Origin: Halohasta salina
GTDB taxonomy: Archaea; Halobacteriota; Halobacteria; Halobacteriales; Haloferacaceae
NCBI RefSeq assembly: GCF_024178165.1
Contig: NZ_JAMZIE010000001.1
Coordinates: forward strand, 434,001 to 498,000
DNA length: 64,000 nucleotides
Reading direction: 5' to 3'
In this document: piece by piece, positions 26,073 to 34,590 of the stretch
Numbering within the stretch: position 1 is the first letter of the stretch
Layout: each line of letters opens with the position of its first letter
Translations under genes and position numbers: made by a program
The notes under the pieces: model-generated
What the model saw: the letters and a program-made list of their open reading frames with translations, nothing else
What the model was told of the DNA's origin: nothing
Database searches by the model: none

Positions 26073-26804
26073 TTAGTCGCTGCCTACCGTGCTCGCGCCG
26101 ACCCTGACGACGGTTTGGTCGCGGCCGTCGACCAGCGCGTCCTCGACCGCCTCCCGAACGACTCCCGGATCGGTCGGCCCACCGGCCGTGGCGACGCTGC
26201 CGACGGTAGAGGGGTCGAACGGGACATCGAGAGCGCGGTAGACGGGGCCTAACACCGATTGGATGGCCGCAACATCGGCTTCGGCGACGGTCAGGCTCGC
26301 GGCGACCAGCGCCGCCCCAGACTGGACGCGCTGGGCGATCCCCGCCAGCTTGCCGTGTGGCTCGCCCGCGGCGTCGACACTGCTGATCGAGTGGCTCCCC
26401 GGACAGTAGGCATCGACCGATTCACCTCGCGTTACGTCGGCACCGAGCTCCGAGAGTGCGTCGACGAGCGTCCCGCTGATCTCGTCGTATCGGTCACACA
26501 TGCCTTGGCGAACGTCCTCGATTGGGACGGCGGCGGCGACCGCCAGCGTCCGGCCGGTGTAGGCGACCGCGCGGCCGCCGACGCGCCGTACGAGAGCGTG
26601 GTAGCCACGGTCCTCGGCCGCCGCTTTTGCGGTCTCGTAGCCTGCGGCATGGCTGTCGCGCCGACCGAAGGCGATCTGCCGGTGCGGTTGCCAGACCCGA
26701 ACGGCGAGAATGCCGGTTTCGGCCGTCTCAGTGAGCATATCGGCAGTCACGTCCCGATCGGCAGCGGGCTCGTCGGCCCGCCCGCGATAGACCCGTACCT
26801 CCAT
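26073..26804 (-). CDS. Lipoate-protein ligase A family protein
   Basis: A 243-residue protein of the LplA/LipB/biotin ligase fold. The lipoyl-binding loop RRVGGRAVAYTGRTLAVA (about residue 80, in place of RRxxGGGxVxH) and the catalytic lysine in HGKLAGIAQRVQSG (about residue 155) are present. Such enzymes attach lipoate or octanoate to E2 subunits of 2-oxoacid dehydrogenases and the glycine cleavage H protein. The first loop has GGRAV instead of the usual GGGAV, which makes a true ligase, an octanoyl transferase or a degraded relative possible. The ATG at 26804 is chosen because the protein begins there in family style; the open frame to 27491 is shadow. Confidence 0.78.
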   Translation of the reverse strand: MEVRVYRGRADEPAADRDVTADMLTETAETGILAVRVWQPHRQIAFGRRDSHAAGYETAKAAAEDRGYHALVRRVGGRAVAYTGRTLAVAAAVPIEDVRQGMCDRYDEISGTLVDALSELGADVTRGESVDAYCPGSHSISSVDAAGEPHGKLAGIAQRVQSGAALVAASLTVAEADVAAIQSVLGPVYRALDVPFDPSTVGSVATAGGPTDPGVVREAVEDALVDGRDQTVVRVGASTVGSD

Positions 26805-26990
26805 ACTGAGGCGTTCGTCGCCGCGGGCTAAGCGGTTCCGCTCGCGGCCGGTCCCGCTGGCCGACCGGGGCCTCGATTCAGTCGACCGGTCGACGGGTCC
26901 CGCCGGTCGACTGTCTCCCCAGTTGTGGTCGGAAAACGGGGGATTGCGAACCATTAGGCGGGTTGCTGTGGTAGCGGTTCGGTGGTCCCA

Positions 26991-27416
26991 ATGACAATCG
27001 CTGACTTCGCACAAACGGACGTCGTAACGGCTCAGGCTGACGACGACCTCACGACCGTCGCCGAGCAGATGCGCGAGGAAGCCGTCGGTTCGGTCGTGAT
27101 CGTCGCCGAGGACGAGCCGATCAGTATCATCAGCGACCGAAAGATCGCGATGGCGGCCATCGAGGGCGATATCGCCGACCGGACGGCCGAGGAGTTCATG
27201 ACCGACGAGTTGGTCACCGCTCACATCGACACCGAGGTTGACGACCTCATCGAAACGATGAGCGACGAAGCCATCCGCCGGGTGCCGCTCGTCGACGACG
27301 AGGGCTCGCTGGCCGGTGTCGTCTCGATGGACGATCTGCTGGTCAGGCTCGCCAACGAGTTTGACACCCTCACGAAGATTCCGGAACGGCAGTCGCCGAA
27401 ACTCCGCCAGCCCTAG
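26991..27416 (+). CDS. CBS-domain pair protein
   Basis: A 141-residue protein made almost wholly of two CBS domains. The first covers about residues 8-60 (VVTAQADDDLTTVAEQM to SIISDRKIAM) and the second about 72-125 (VTAHIDTEVDDLIETM to LAGVVSMDDLLVRLA). Paired CBS domains bind adenosine nucleotides and act as energy or redox sensors. Stand-alone versions are frequent in haloarchaea and their partners are usually unknown. The ATG at 26991 follows the AT-poor divergent gap shared with the lipoate ligase gene. Confidence 0.9.
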   Translation: MTIADFAQTDVVTAQADDDLTTVAEQMREEAVGSVVIVAEDEPISIISDRKIAMAAIEGDIADRTAEEFMTDELVTAHIDTEVDDLIETMSDEAIRRVPLVDDEGSLAGVVSMDDLLVRLANEFDTLTKIPERQSPKLRQP

Positions 27417-27481
27417 GAGCGCGCTCGGCCCATTTTTCGACCTCCGCAGGTGTTTAACCGACCGGCCGACCGAGTGGTGGT

Positions 27482-28585
27482 ATGGACCCACGCGTACACG
27501 AACATGCCGAGATTCTCGTCGACTGGAGCGCCCGCGTCGAGTCGGGCGACAACGTCGTCCTCAGCGTCGCCGAGGGAGCCCACGACCTCGCGGTGGCGGT
27601 CGCCGAAGCCCTCGGCGAACGCGGCGCGAACCTCCTCGCTACCTACGACTCCGACGAACTCGCCCGTGCCTACCTCCGCGGCCACGACGGCGATTTCGAC
27701 GCCGATCCGGCTCACGAACTGGCCCTCGTAGCGAACGCCGACGTCTATCTCCGACTCGGCGGCGGCCGCAACACGACGGCGACCGCCGACGTGCCCAGCG
27801 AGACGCGGCAGGCCTACCGGCGCGCCCGCACCGAAATTCGGGAGGCCCGGATGGACACCGACTGGGTGTCGACGGTCCATCCCACCCGCTCGCTGGCCCA
27901 ACAGGCCGGGATGGCCTACGATGAGTACCGGGAGTTCGTATATATAGCCGTGCTCCGGGATTGGGAGTCGTTGGCCGACGAGATGGCCCAACTGAAGACG
28001 ATTCTCGACGAGGGCAGCGAGATCCACATTGAAAAATCCGAGACGGACCTGTGGCTCTCGATCGAAAACCGGACCGCGGTCAACAGCGCTGCCTCGGTCG
28101 ACTACGATTCGCACAACCTCCCGTCGGGCGAGGTGTTCACCGCCCCCGCCGACGCCGAAGGGACGGTCGTCTTCGACGTGCCGATGACCGTCGACGCCAC
28201 CCGGCTCCGCGATGTTCGATTGACCTTCGAGGACGGCGAAGTCGTCGACTACGCGGCCGCACAGGGCGAGGCCGTACTCGAAGAAATTCTCGATACCGAC
28301 GCGGGAGCCAGACGGCTCGGCGAACTCGGGATCGGGATGAACCGCGGGATCGACCGCGTGACTGACAGCATCCTGTTCGACGAGAAAATGGGCGAGACGG
28401 TCCACCTCGCGGTCGGCCGCGCCTACGATGCCTGTCTGCCCGACGGCGAGACCGGCAATCAGTCAGCCGTGCATACGGATTTAATTACGGATATGAGTGG
28501 CGAGTCGACGCTCTCGGTCGACGGTGAAGTGATCCAGCGAAACGGGACGTTCCGGTGGGAGAACGGGTTTGGTGGGCGGACCTGA
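27482..28585 (+). CDS. M29 family aminopeptidase
   Basis: A 367-residue metallo-aminopeptidase of the M29 (thermophilic aminopeptidase T) type. The metal ligands are in the usual order: Glu in LPSGEVFTAP (about residue 218), Glu in the ARRLGELGIGMN region (about 280), His in ETVHLAVG and His and Asp in HTDLI near 335. It removes N-terminal residues from peptides in the cytoplasm. The ATG at 27482 lies about 25 bases after a T-rich stretch. Aminopeptidase, M20 and M32 peptidases in this window may together serve peptide use, but they are not in one operon. Confidence 0.92.
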   Translation: MDPRVHEHAEILVDWSARVESGDNVVLSVAEGAHDLAVAVAEALGERGANLLATYDSDELARAYLRGHDGDFDADPAHELALVANADVYLRLGGGRNTTATADVPSETRQAYRRARTEIREARMDTDWVSTVHPTRSLAQQAGMAYDEYREFVYIAVLRDWESLADEMAQLKTILDEGSEIHIEKSETDLWLSIENRTAVNSAASVDYDSHNLPSGEVFTAPADAEGTVVFDVPMTVDATRLRDVRLTFEDGEVVDYAAAQGEAVLEEILDTDAGARRLGELGIGMNRGIDRVTDSILFDEKMGETVHLAVGRAYDACLPDGETGNQSAVHTDLITDMSGESTLSVDGEVIQRNGTFRWENGFGGRT

Positions 28586-28599
28586 GTCCCACGGTTGAG

Positions 28600-28965
28600 C
28601 TACTCGTGGCGTTCTCCGTGGGCCAGTGAGGCGGCCGCAAATCCGACGAGTCCAGTGCCGATCACGAGGATGCCAAGTCCGAGTCGTAGCTCCGCCGAAA
28701 CAGGTAGGGACGGACTAACACCGATCAGGGCTGCCAGATTTATTACACCTATACCGAGGCCAACCCATCGGTTACGCTCCCATGTCGTATCGGCCGAGAT
28801 CGATGGATCTGTTCGATACTGATGGATACTTAGCGCGAGACCGCATCCCCAGACGAGGCCGGTAACGGTCGCAAATACGACGTCACCGACAAGCCAATAC
28901 AGACCACTACCGATCAGCGCGGCGACGCCAGCGCTCACACCCAACTGAACTGAAACCCGTGGCAT
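28600..28965 (-). CDS. Four-helix membrane protein, hypothetical
   Basis: A 121-residue membrane protein with four hydrophobic segments (about residues 7-22, 24-44, 67-80 and 90-112) and a polar end SLAHGERHE. It lies 14 bases downstream of the citrate synthase stop on the same strand and is probably cotranscribed. I do not recognise the family and no motif suggests transport. GC content is a little lower than in citrate synthase. Confidence 0.6.
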   Translation of the reverse strand: MPRVSVQLGVSAGVAALIGSGLYWLVGDVVFATVTGLVWGCGLALSIHQYRTDPSISADTTWERNRWVGLGIGVINLAALIGVSPSLPVSAELRLGLGILVIGTGLVGFAAASLAHGERHE

Positions 28966-28979
28966 CGCCGCTTGAACGT

Positions 28980-30116
28980 TTATCGCTCTTCGACCGGGAC
29001 GAACTCCGTGTCTTCGGGGCCGGTGTACTGGGCTCGCGGCCGGATGAGGCGGTTGTCCTCCCACTGTTCGAGGACGTGGGCGAGCCAGCCGCCGACACGC
29101 GAGACCGCAAAGATCGGGGTGTAGAGATCGATCGGGATCCCCATCTGGTAGTAGGTGCTCGCCGAGTAGAAGTCGACGTTCGGGGCCAGTCCCTTCTCCT
29201 CGGCGACGTACTCCTCGATGGCGACCGACATCTCGTACCACTTGGTGTCGCCGGCGGCCTCGCCGAGAGCCTCGCTCTCCTCGCCGAGGATCTTGGCTCT
29301 GGGGTCCTTGACGTTGTAGACGCGGTGGCCGAAGCCGGCGACGCGCTCGCCGCGATCGAGGGCGTCTTTGACCCACTCGACGGGGTCCATTGCGGAGTCG
29401 TCGACCTCCTTGAGCATCTTCATCACGTTGGCGTTCGCGCCGCCGTGCAGGCTCCCCGACAGTGTCCCGACCGCCGAGGTGACTGCGCTGTGGAGGTCCG
29501 CCAGCGTGGAGGCGGTGACCATCGCCGAGAACGTCGAGGCGTTGAGCCCGTGGTCGGCGTGGAGGACGAGTGCCATATCGAACGTCTTGGCCAGCACGTC
29601 GTCGGGTTCCTCGCCGTTGAGCATATAGAGGAAGTTCGCGGCGTGGTCCAGATCCTCGCGGGGCGCGACCGGCTCGTCGCCCTCCCGGAGGCGGTTGAAC
29701 GCGGCGAGGGCGGTCGGCATCTTGGCGGTGATCCGGCGGGCTTTCCGGTCGTTGGCCGCCTCGTCGTCGACGGCGGCGTCGGCGTCGGGATCGTAGGCCG
29801 CCAGCGCCGAGGTGATCGTCCGCAGGGCGGCCATCGGCTCCTCGTCGGCCGCGGCCAGATTCCGGACGATCTCGAGAACGCCGTCGCTGAGTTCGCGTGC
29901 GGCAGCCATCTCCTCGCGGAAGGTCGACAGCTGGTCGGCGGTCGGGAGCTCGCCGTGCCAGAGCAGATACAACGTCTCCTCGTAGCTGGCGCTCCGGGCG
30001 AGGTCCTCGATGGCGTACCCCCGATAGATCAGCCGTCCGGCATCCCCGTCGATCTGGCTCAGGCCGGACTCGGTGACGACCACGCCCTCGAGTCCACGCT
30101 GCAACTCAGTAGACAT
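28980..30116 (-). CDS. gltA: Citrate synthase
   Basis: A 378-residue citrate synthase, the first step of the TCA cycle, condensing oxaloacetate and acetyl-CoA. Active-site motifs are LVLHADHGLNASTFSAMV (first catalytic His, about residue 185), GSLHGGANANVMKML (about 222) and GFGHRVYNVKDPRAK (about 263), with the catalytic aspartate further on in VDFYSASTY. The length matches the short archaeal/Gram-positive type. A T-rich promoter element on the minus strand lies about 27 bases before the ATG. The 2-methylcitrate synthase activity seen in some relatives cannot be excluded. Confidence 0.94.
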   Translation of the reverse strand: MSTELQRGLEGVVVTESGLSQIDGDAGRLIYRGYAIEDLARSASYEETLYLLWHGELPTADQLSTFREEMAAARELSDGVLEIVRNLAAADEEPMAALRTITSALAAYDPDADAAVDDEAANDRKARRITAKMPTALAAFNRLREGDEPVAPREDLDHAANFLYMLNGEEPDDVLAKTFDMALVLHADHGLNASTFSAMVTASTLADLHSAVTSAVGTLSGSLHGGANANVMKMLKEVDDSAMDPVEWVKDALDRGERVAGFGHRVYNVKDPRAKILGEESEALGEAAGDTKWYEMSVAIEEYVAEEKGLAPNVDFYSASTYYQMGIPIDLYTPIFAVSRVGGWLAHVLEQWEDNRLIRPRAQYTGPEDTEFVPVEER

Positions 30117-30282
30117 GCCCCAACGTTCCCCTTTGTCTCAAAAAAGCGTTATCGTTTGCGTAGCGATGGCTTGCTTTCGACAGCCTCGGAGTTCTGTTTT
30201 CCAAAACTGTACGTCTCTCGGCGGCAACGCGGTCCCGGTCGGCGAACGACAGCCGCCGCGAGACACGCTCACAGACCTCTTT

Positions 30283-32124
30283 TCAGGCCGCTGCGACGGT
30301 GATCTGCTGTTTGCGGTCGATCGCGTCTTCGAGTTCCTCGGCGATCGCCGAGCCGCGAGAGATCTGGATGTCGCCGCCGCGGCCGACCGTCGCCGTAAAG
30401 AGGTAGTCGCCGTCGGCCCGGACCTCGACGGTCTCGCCGACGTGGTCGTCCATCCGAATGACGACGTGTCGACCCGTGATCTCCGGCTGGACGACCTCGC
30501 CCGCGGGCTGGAGTTCCTCCGAGGAGCCGTCGCCCCCCGATCCGGGGCGTTCGTCGAGCGTCCGCACGTCGATGTCGATCCCCAGCCGGTCTTCGATGTC
30601 GCTGATCCGGCCGCCGCCCTTGCCGATCACATAGGAGATGTCCCGTTCCTCGACGTAGACGACCGCGTCGTTTTGGCCCTGTAGTTCGACCTGCACGTGG
30701 CCGCGGGCGACCGAGCGGATCTCCCGTTCGATCTCCTGTTTGGCGATCCGGTCGACGCCGGTGTCGCTGGAGTCGCCGTCGTCCAGCGGGACGGTGACGA
30801 CCTGCCGGTTGAAGGTGTAGATCTCGTAGGCCGGCGTGCCGGTCTCGAAGTCCGAGATCTGGATGACGGGCCGGGCGAGATCCTCGGCAGTCAAGCCTTC
30901 GGGGACCTTCACCTCGGTGGTCACGTCGTAGACGGTGTGAACCTTGCCGGCTTCGATGTAGACGACGGTGTCGACGACCTGCGGGATCATCCCCAACTCG
31001 ACGCGGCCGACCAGTCGCTGGAGGGCGTCGATCGCCCGCGTCGCGTGGACGACACCGACCATCCCGACGCCCGCCAGTCGCATGTCGGCGAAGACGCCGA
31101 AGTCCTCGGTTTTGCGGACCTCGTCGTAGATGGTGTAATCCGGCCGGACGAGGAGCAACGAGTCGGCGGTTTTGGCCATGTCGCCGCCGAGTTCAGTGTA
31201 CTGGGTGATCTCCGGGCCGACCTGCAGGTCCCGCGGTTTCTCCATCGTCTTGACCGCGAAGTCGTTGTCGTTGAGGAACTCCCCGACCGCCTGTGCAAAG
31301 GTCGACTTCCCGGCCCCCGGTGCGCCGGAGATCAGGACGCCGCGCTGGCGTTCGAGCAGTCGCTCCCGGAGGTCGTCGGCGAACTCGTAGTCCTCCAGCG
31401 TGGTCTTCGCGATGGGGCGAACCGCGGTAATCTCGATCCCGTCGGCGAACGGCGGCCGGGCGACGGCGATCCGGTAGTCCTGATACTGGACGATCGTCAT
31501 GCCGGGCTCGCTGAGTTCGACGAATCCCTCACGGCTGGTTCGGGCCAGTGCCTCGATCTCGTCGGCCCACTCGTCCATCTGCTCGTCGGAGGTGACCGTC
31601 TCGTCGACCGTCTTGTAGCTCATCCCGTCGAGTGCGCCGCGTTTGGCCTTCGGCCGGGTCCCCGTTTTGAGGTGGACGCTCATCGTCTCCTCGTCGAAAA
31701 AGTCGCGGATCGGCAGCCCTTCGTCGCCCTCGACCACCGGCTCGACGTACTCGACGCTGAGCCCTTTGGCCTTGGCGACCTCCGACTGGACGATATCGCT
31801 CGACAGCAGCGTGGCGTCGTGGTCGGCGGCGACATCGCGAATGACGGCGTCGACCTCGCCCTCGCTTGCGCCGGCCTGTTCGCCCTCGCTGGCTCGGCGG
31901 CCGACGTACTGGAGGTCGATCGTCCCCTCGTCGGCGTACCCCGTGAGCGTCTGGAGTTCTTCGAGGCCGTTCCACCCGCTGTCGTAGCCGGCGTTCGCCT
32001 GCGATTCGAGTTCGCCGACGACAGCCTCCGGGACCAGTATCGTGGCCTCCTTGTAACTGCCGTCCTCCACTCGCTCGGACACGCGACCGTCGATGACCGC
32101 GCTCGTGTCCGGCACTATGTTCAT
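30283..32124 (-). CDS. PIN-PilT type ATPase-KH fusion protein
   Basis: A 613-residue protein with three modules. An N-terminal PIN domain starts NIVPDTSAVIDGRVSE with its acidic residues (Asp6, Asp12 and a Glu near 38). A central PilT/VirB11-like secretion-type ATPase holds Walker A LISGAPGAGKSTFAQAVGEF (about residue 265) and a conserved VRPDYTIYDEVRK Walker B region (about 330). A C-terminal KH RNA-binding domain carries VIGKGGGRISDIE (about 505). The combination is a conserved archaeal family, thought to be linked to RNA processing rather than pili. The catalytic partner RNA is unknown. Confidence 0.9.
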   Translation of the reverse strand: MNIVPDTSAVIDGRVSERVEDGSYKEATILVPEAVVGELESQANAGYDSGWNGLEELQTLTGYADEGTIDLQYVGRRASEGEQAGASEGEVDAVIRDVAADHDATLLSSDIVQSEVAKAKGLSVEYVEPVVEGDEGLPIRDFFDEETMSVHLKTGTRPKAKRGALDGMSYKTVDETVTSDEQMDEWADEIEALARTSREGFVELSEPGMTIVQYQDYRIAVARPPFADGIEITAVRPIAKTTLEDYEFADDLRERLLERQRGVLISGAPGAGKSTFAQAVGEFLNDNDFAVKTMEKPRDLQVGPEITQYTELGGDMAKTADSLLLVRPDYTIYDEVRKTEDFGVFADMRLAGVGMVGVVHATRAIDALQRLVGRVELGMIPQVVDTVVYIEAGKVHTVYDVTTEVKVPEGLTAEDLARPVIQISDFETGTPAYEIYTFNRQVVTVPLDDGDSSDTGVDRIAKQEIEREIRSVARGHVQVELQGQNDAVVYVEERDISYVIGKGGGRISDIEDRLGIDIDVRTLDERPGSGGDGSSEELQPAGEVVQPEITGRHVVIRMDDHVGETVEVRADGDYLFTATVGRGGDIQISRGSAIAEELEDAIDRKQQITVAAA

Positions 32125-32131
32125 ACGGGTG

Positions 32132-32146
32132 GTAGTCGGCGGCTAC
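32132..32146. repeat. Hairpin GTAGTCGGCGGCTAC, near copy of the one after mutS
   Basis: Differs from the 6214-6228 hairpin at one base, giving a single mismatch in the stem. It lies eight bases upstream of the PIN-ATPase start and 51 bases past the methyltransferase stop on the minus strand. It could be a shared stability or termination element, or chance. Confidence 0.3.
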
Positions 32147-32196
32147 TCATAAGGGTGCTGTGATCACCGGTTGCCGCGCGGGTCGACGGCGGGCTC

Positions 32197-33090
32197 TCAG
32201 TCCTCGCGGGGGTCGACGACGTTCTCCCGGCCGTCGTCGGTCACCGTCTCGAAGGTCTCGCGGGCTGGTGATTTGATCGTGTAGGCCAGCAGGCTCGAAA
32301 AGCCGCTGGCACCGGGATGGAGTCCGAGCCCGCTGCCCGCGCCGACCAGCCCCGGCGGCGAGGTATCGAGGCGGTCGGCCCACCACTCGCTTTCGAAAAA
32401 CAGCGTGGCGATCTCCATATGTTTGGCCTCGTGGGTGAACAGATACGAGCCATCGGTCAACAGCGGCCACAGTTCCTCGATTGCGGTCTCGGCGGAGGCC
32501 CGAAGCCCGACGTCGAGAAACGCCAGCGCGACCGGCTCCTCGAAGGCCGGCATCGTCTCGGCGAAGTAGCCGGCTTCGAACCGGCAGGCCGACAGCTCGC
32601 CGTAGCGGTCGACGTTGGCCCGGACCTCGGACAATGGGGCTTCCCATGCGTCGGCATCGTAGGTGTGGCGCTGTCCGGAGGCGATGAGCACGTGTTCCCG
32701 GTCATCGTCATCCGGTTCGGGCATCCCCTCGAAGGAGTCGAAGACGACCAACTCCCGGCCACAGTGCCCCGCGACCAGCGAGAGGTTAGCCGTGCTCCCA
32801 CCCTTGTACGCGCCGCACTCGACGAGTACTCCATCGCTGTCGGCCGGGATCCGCAGGGCTTTCGTGGCGATCACGAGGTGCTCGACGAACGACGAGCCGG
32901 TCGGAACCGCGAGGTTGGTCCGGGCCATGCGGACGACCAACAGGAGCTTCGTCGACAGGTCGACGCCGTAGGCCGCCCCCGTTTCGGGACGAAAGAACTC
33001 CCCGAGGGTGACTGGAAGGCTCGCTGCGAGCAGTCCGAGCCGATAGGCTTTCGCCACGAGATCGAGCAGCCGGCGGCCGTAATCGTGCAT
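32197..33090 (-). CDS. TylF/MycF-type SAM-dependent methyltransferase-like protein
   Basis: A 297-residue class I methyltransferase. The SAM loop VLVECGAYKGGSTANL is near residue 90 and the following VVFDSFEGMPEPDDDD matches the TylF/MycF family, which methylates sugar hydroxyls. The metal site of that family appears changed: the usual DxD is DVG (in LAFLDVGLRAS) and the later DDY is HEA, so metal-dependent O-methylation is doubtful. The ATG at 33090 is preferred to the GTG at 33096. A glycan or small-molecule target is possible, since GNAT and CapA genes are in the wider region, but no pathway is evident. Confidence 0.75.
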   Translation of the reverse strand: MHDYGRRLLDLVAKAYRLGLLAASLPVTLGEFFRPETGAAYGVDLSTKLLLVVRMARTNLAVPTGSSFVEHLVIATKALRIPADSDGVLVECGAYKGGSTANLSLVAGHCGRELVVFDSFEGMPEPDDDDREHVLIASGQRHTYDADAWEAPLSEVRANVDRYGELSACRFEAGYFAETMPAFEEPVALAFLDVGLRASAETAIEELWPLLTDGSYLFTHEAKHMEIATLFFESEWWADRLDTSPPGLVGAGSGLGLHPGASGFSSLLAYTIKSPARETFETVTDDGRENVVDPRED

Positions 33091-33210
33091 GGCCACTGGC
33101 GTCCCCGCGGATGCTTTGTAATAGGCTCGTTTGTTCGGGGCGCGCCGAATTCCGCCGTGTTCGGTCGAGTAGCCTGTGACTACTTCCGTCGGGTCGACGA
33201 CGCCCGTGAT

Positions 33211-34356
33211 TCAGCTCGTATCCCGCTCGGCGAACGTCACACACCAGTTGTCGGGATCGTCGACCGCCCGACCGCCGACCCGCCACGCCGTCTCGTCGTC
33301 GACGTCGCCGTTCGGCCGGACGACGAGCATCGAATCGAAGGTCGTGAGCCGCGAGAGCGGCAGCGAGTCGTCCCGGAGAAAGCCGAACGCTGCGAGGGTT
33401 CGGTGGGGGATCGCCCCGTCGCTGACCGCGAACAGGGCCGTCGTCGGGTGCGTCCGGATGACGGCATCCAGCCCCCGCCACAGGGCCGCTTGCCACCGCG
33501 GGCCGCCCGACAGCGGCGCGACGTCGATCACCTGTGTCAGGCGGAGGCCGTCGTCGGTCGTCCGGCTCCGGGCCACGACGGCGGCGATCGGCTCCTCGTC
33601 CGGCGGGTCACCGACGAGATAGGTCCGCCGCTCCCAGATCGGGCTCGCCAGTCGCCAGCGGAGGAACTGCTCGGTCCGGCCGGCGTGGATCGTCGACGGT
33701 CGGCGGCGGTCGTGGAGCCCCGCCACCAGTTCGACGGGCGCGCCGTCGACCTCACGCACCCCGAGGTCGTCGGGTGGCGTCGACAGCGCCCGCCGGGCGC
33801 CATAGTAGCCACGAAGCAGGGGGCGTGCGATATCGGCTGCGCGCTGCCCGAGCCCGTTGTTCTGTCCTCGAACCCGTGTCGGCGTCTCGATGCGGTAGTA
33901 AGTGACTTCGGGGGCGACCGCCCGCCACCCCAGATCGAGGTAGCCCGGTCTGGCGTGCTGGTTCGGAAAGTTGAAGAACAGCGCCGGCTCGCCGTCGCGG
34001 TAGGCTGCCAGCGCGCGCGTGGTCATCCGCCGGAAGATCCCCTCGCGGCGGTGGTTGGGGTCGACCATCGTATCGGCGGGCTGGAAGGCCAACACCGACC
34101 GGTCGTCGACCCGGAGCGGCATGGCGAGAAACGGCCGCGCGCCGACGATCTCGCCGTCGTAGTCGGCGACGAACACCGGGGTGTGGTCGGTGTAGGGGTT
34201 GTCGGCGTACTTCCAGCGGAACCACTCTCGGCTCCGTGTGCGATCCCAGACGCGGCTGTCGAGCCGGAGGAAGCCTGCGAGGTCCGCCGGCTCGTAGGGC
34301 CGGATCCGGTAACCGTTCTCGACCGTGGCTCCGCGAGCAGAATCGGTCGGCGACAC
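33211..34356 (-). CDS. GNAT family N-acetyltransferase (long form)
   Basis: A 381-residue protein starting at a GTG. The N-terminal half is a GNAT domain with the acetyl-CoA loop DPNHRREGIFRRMTT (about residue 102; usual R/QxxGxG/A) and the fold start YRIRPYEPADLAGF. The C-terminal half (after about residue 170) resembles the second domain of long GNATs that act on peptides or aminosugars, but I cannot name the substrate. It is read in the same direction as the methyltransferase gene, 120 bases upstream of it. Confidence 0.8.
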   Translation of the reverse strand: MSPTDSARGATVENGYRIRPYEPADLAGFLRLDSRVWDRTRSREWFRWKYADNPYTDHTPVFVADYDGEIVGARPFLAMPLRVDDRSVLAFQPADTMVDPNHRREGIFRRMTTRALAAYRDGEPALFFNFPNQHARPGYLDLGWRAVAPEVTYYRIETPTRVRGQNNGLGQRAADIARPLLRGYYGARRALSTPPDDLGVREVDGAPVELVAGLHDRRRPSTIHAGRTEQFLRWRLASPIWERRTYLVGDPPDEEPIAAVVARSRTTDDGLRLTQVIDVAPLSGGPRWQAALWRGLDAVIRTHPTTALFAVSDGAIPHRTLAAFGFLRDDSLPLSRLTTFDSMLVVRPNGDVDDETAWRVGGRAVDDPDNWCVTFAERDTS

Positions 34357-34590
34357 CTACCGGGCTACCGCAGACGGGCGGTTTGTTATGACGCGGGTAG
34401 CCCGACGGTAAGCCGACGGATCTCTCCCGAGGCCGTCGACCTGTCGCCGATGCCGGGGGCACCCCTCGGCTTACTCCGGTCGGAGACTGCGAGAGACGAC
34501 TCCGGTGACAGGCGAGCGACGACAGTCGCCGTCGGCCGACGGTCCGGCGTGTCGACCGGAGTTTTGACCCTCCGGTGAGAACCGGCTGGC

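Noticed and set aside
32317-34578. 753-codon plus-strand ORF across the methyltransferase and GNAT genes
   Set aside because: It is antisense to two well-supported genes, has arginine/proline-rich composition and no domain. Long antisense frames are common in high-GC haloarchaeal DNA.
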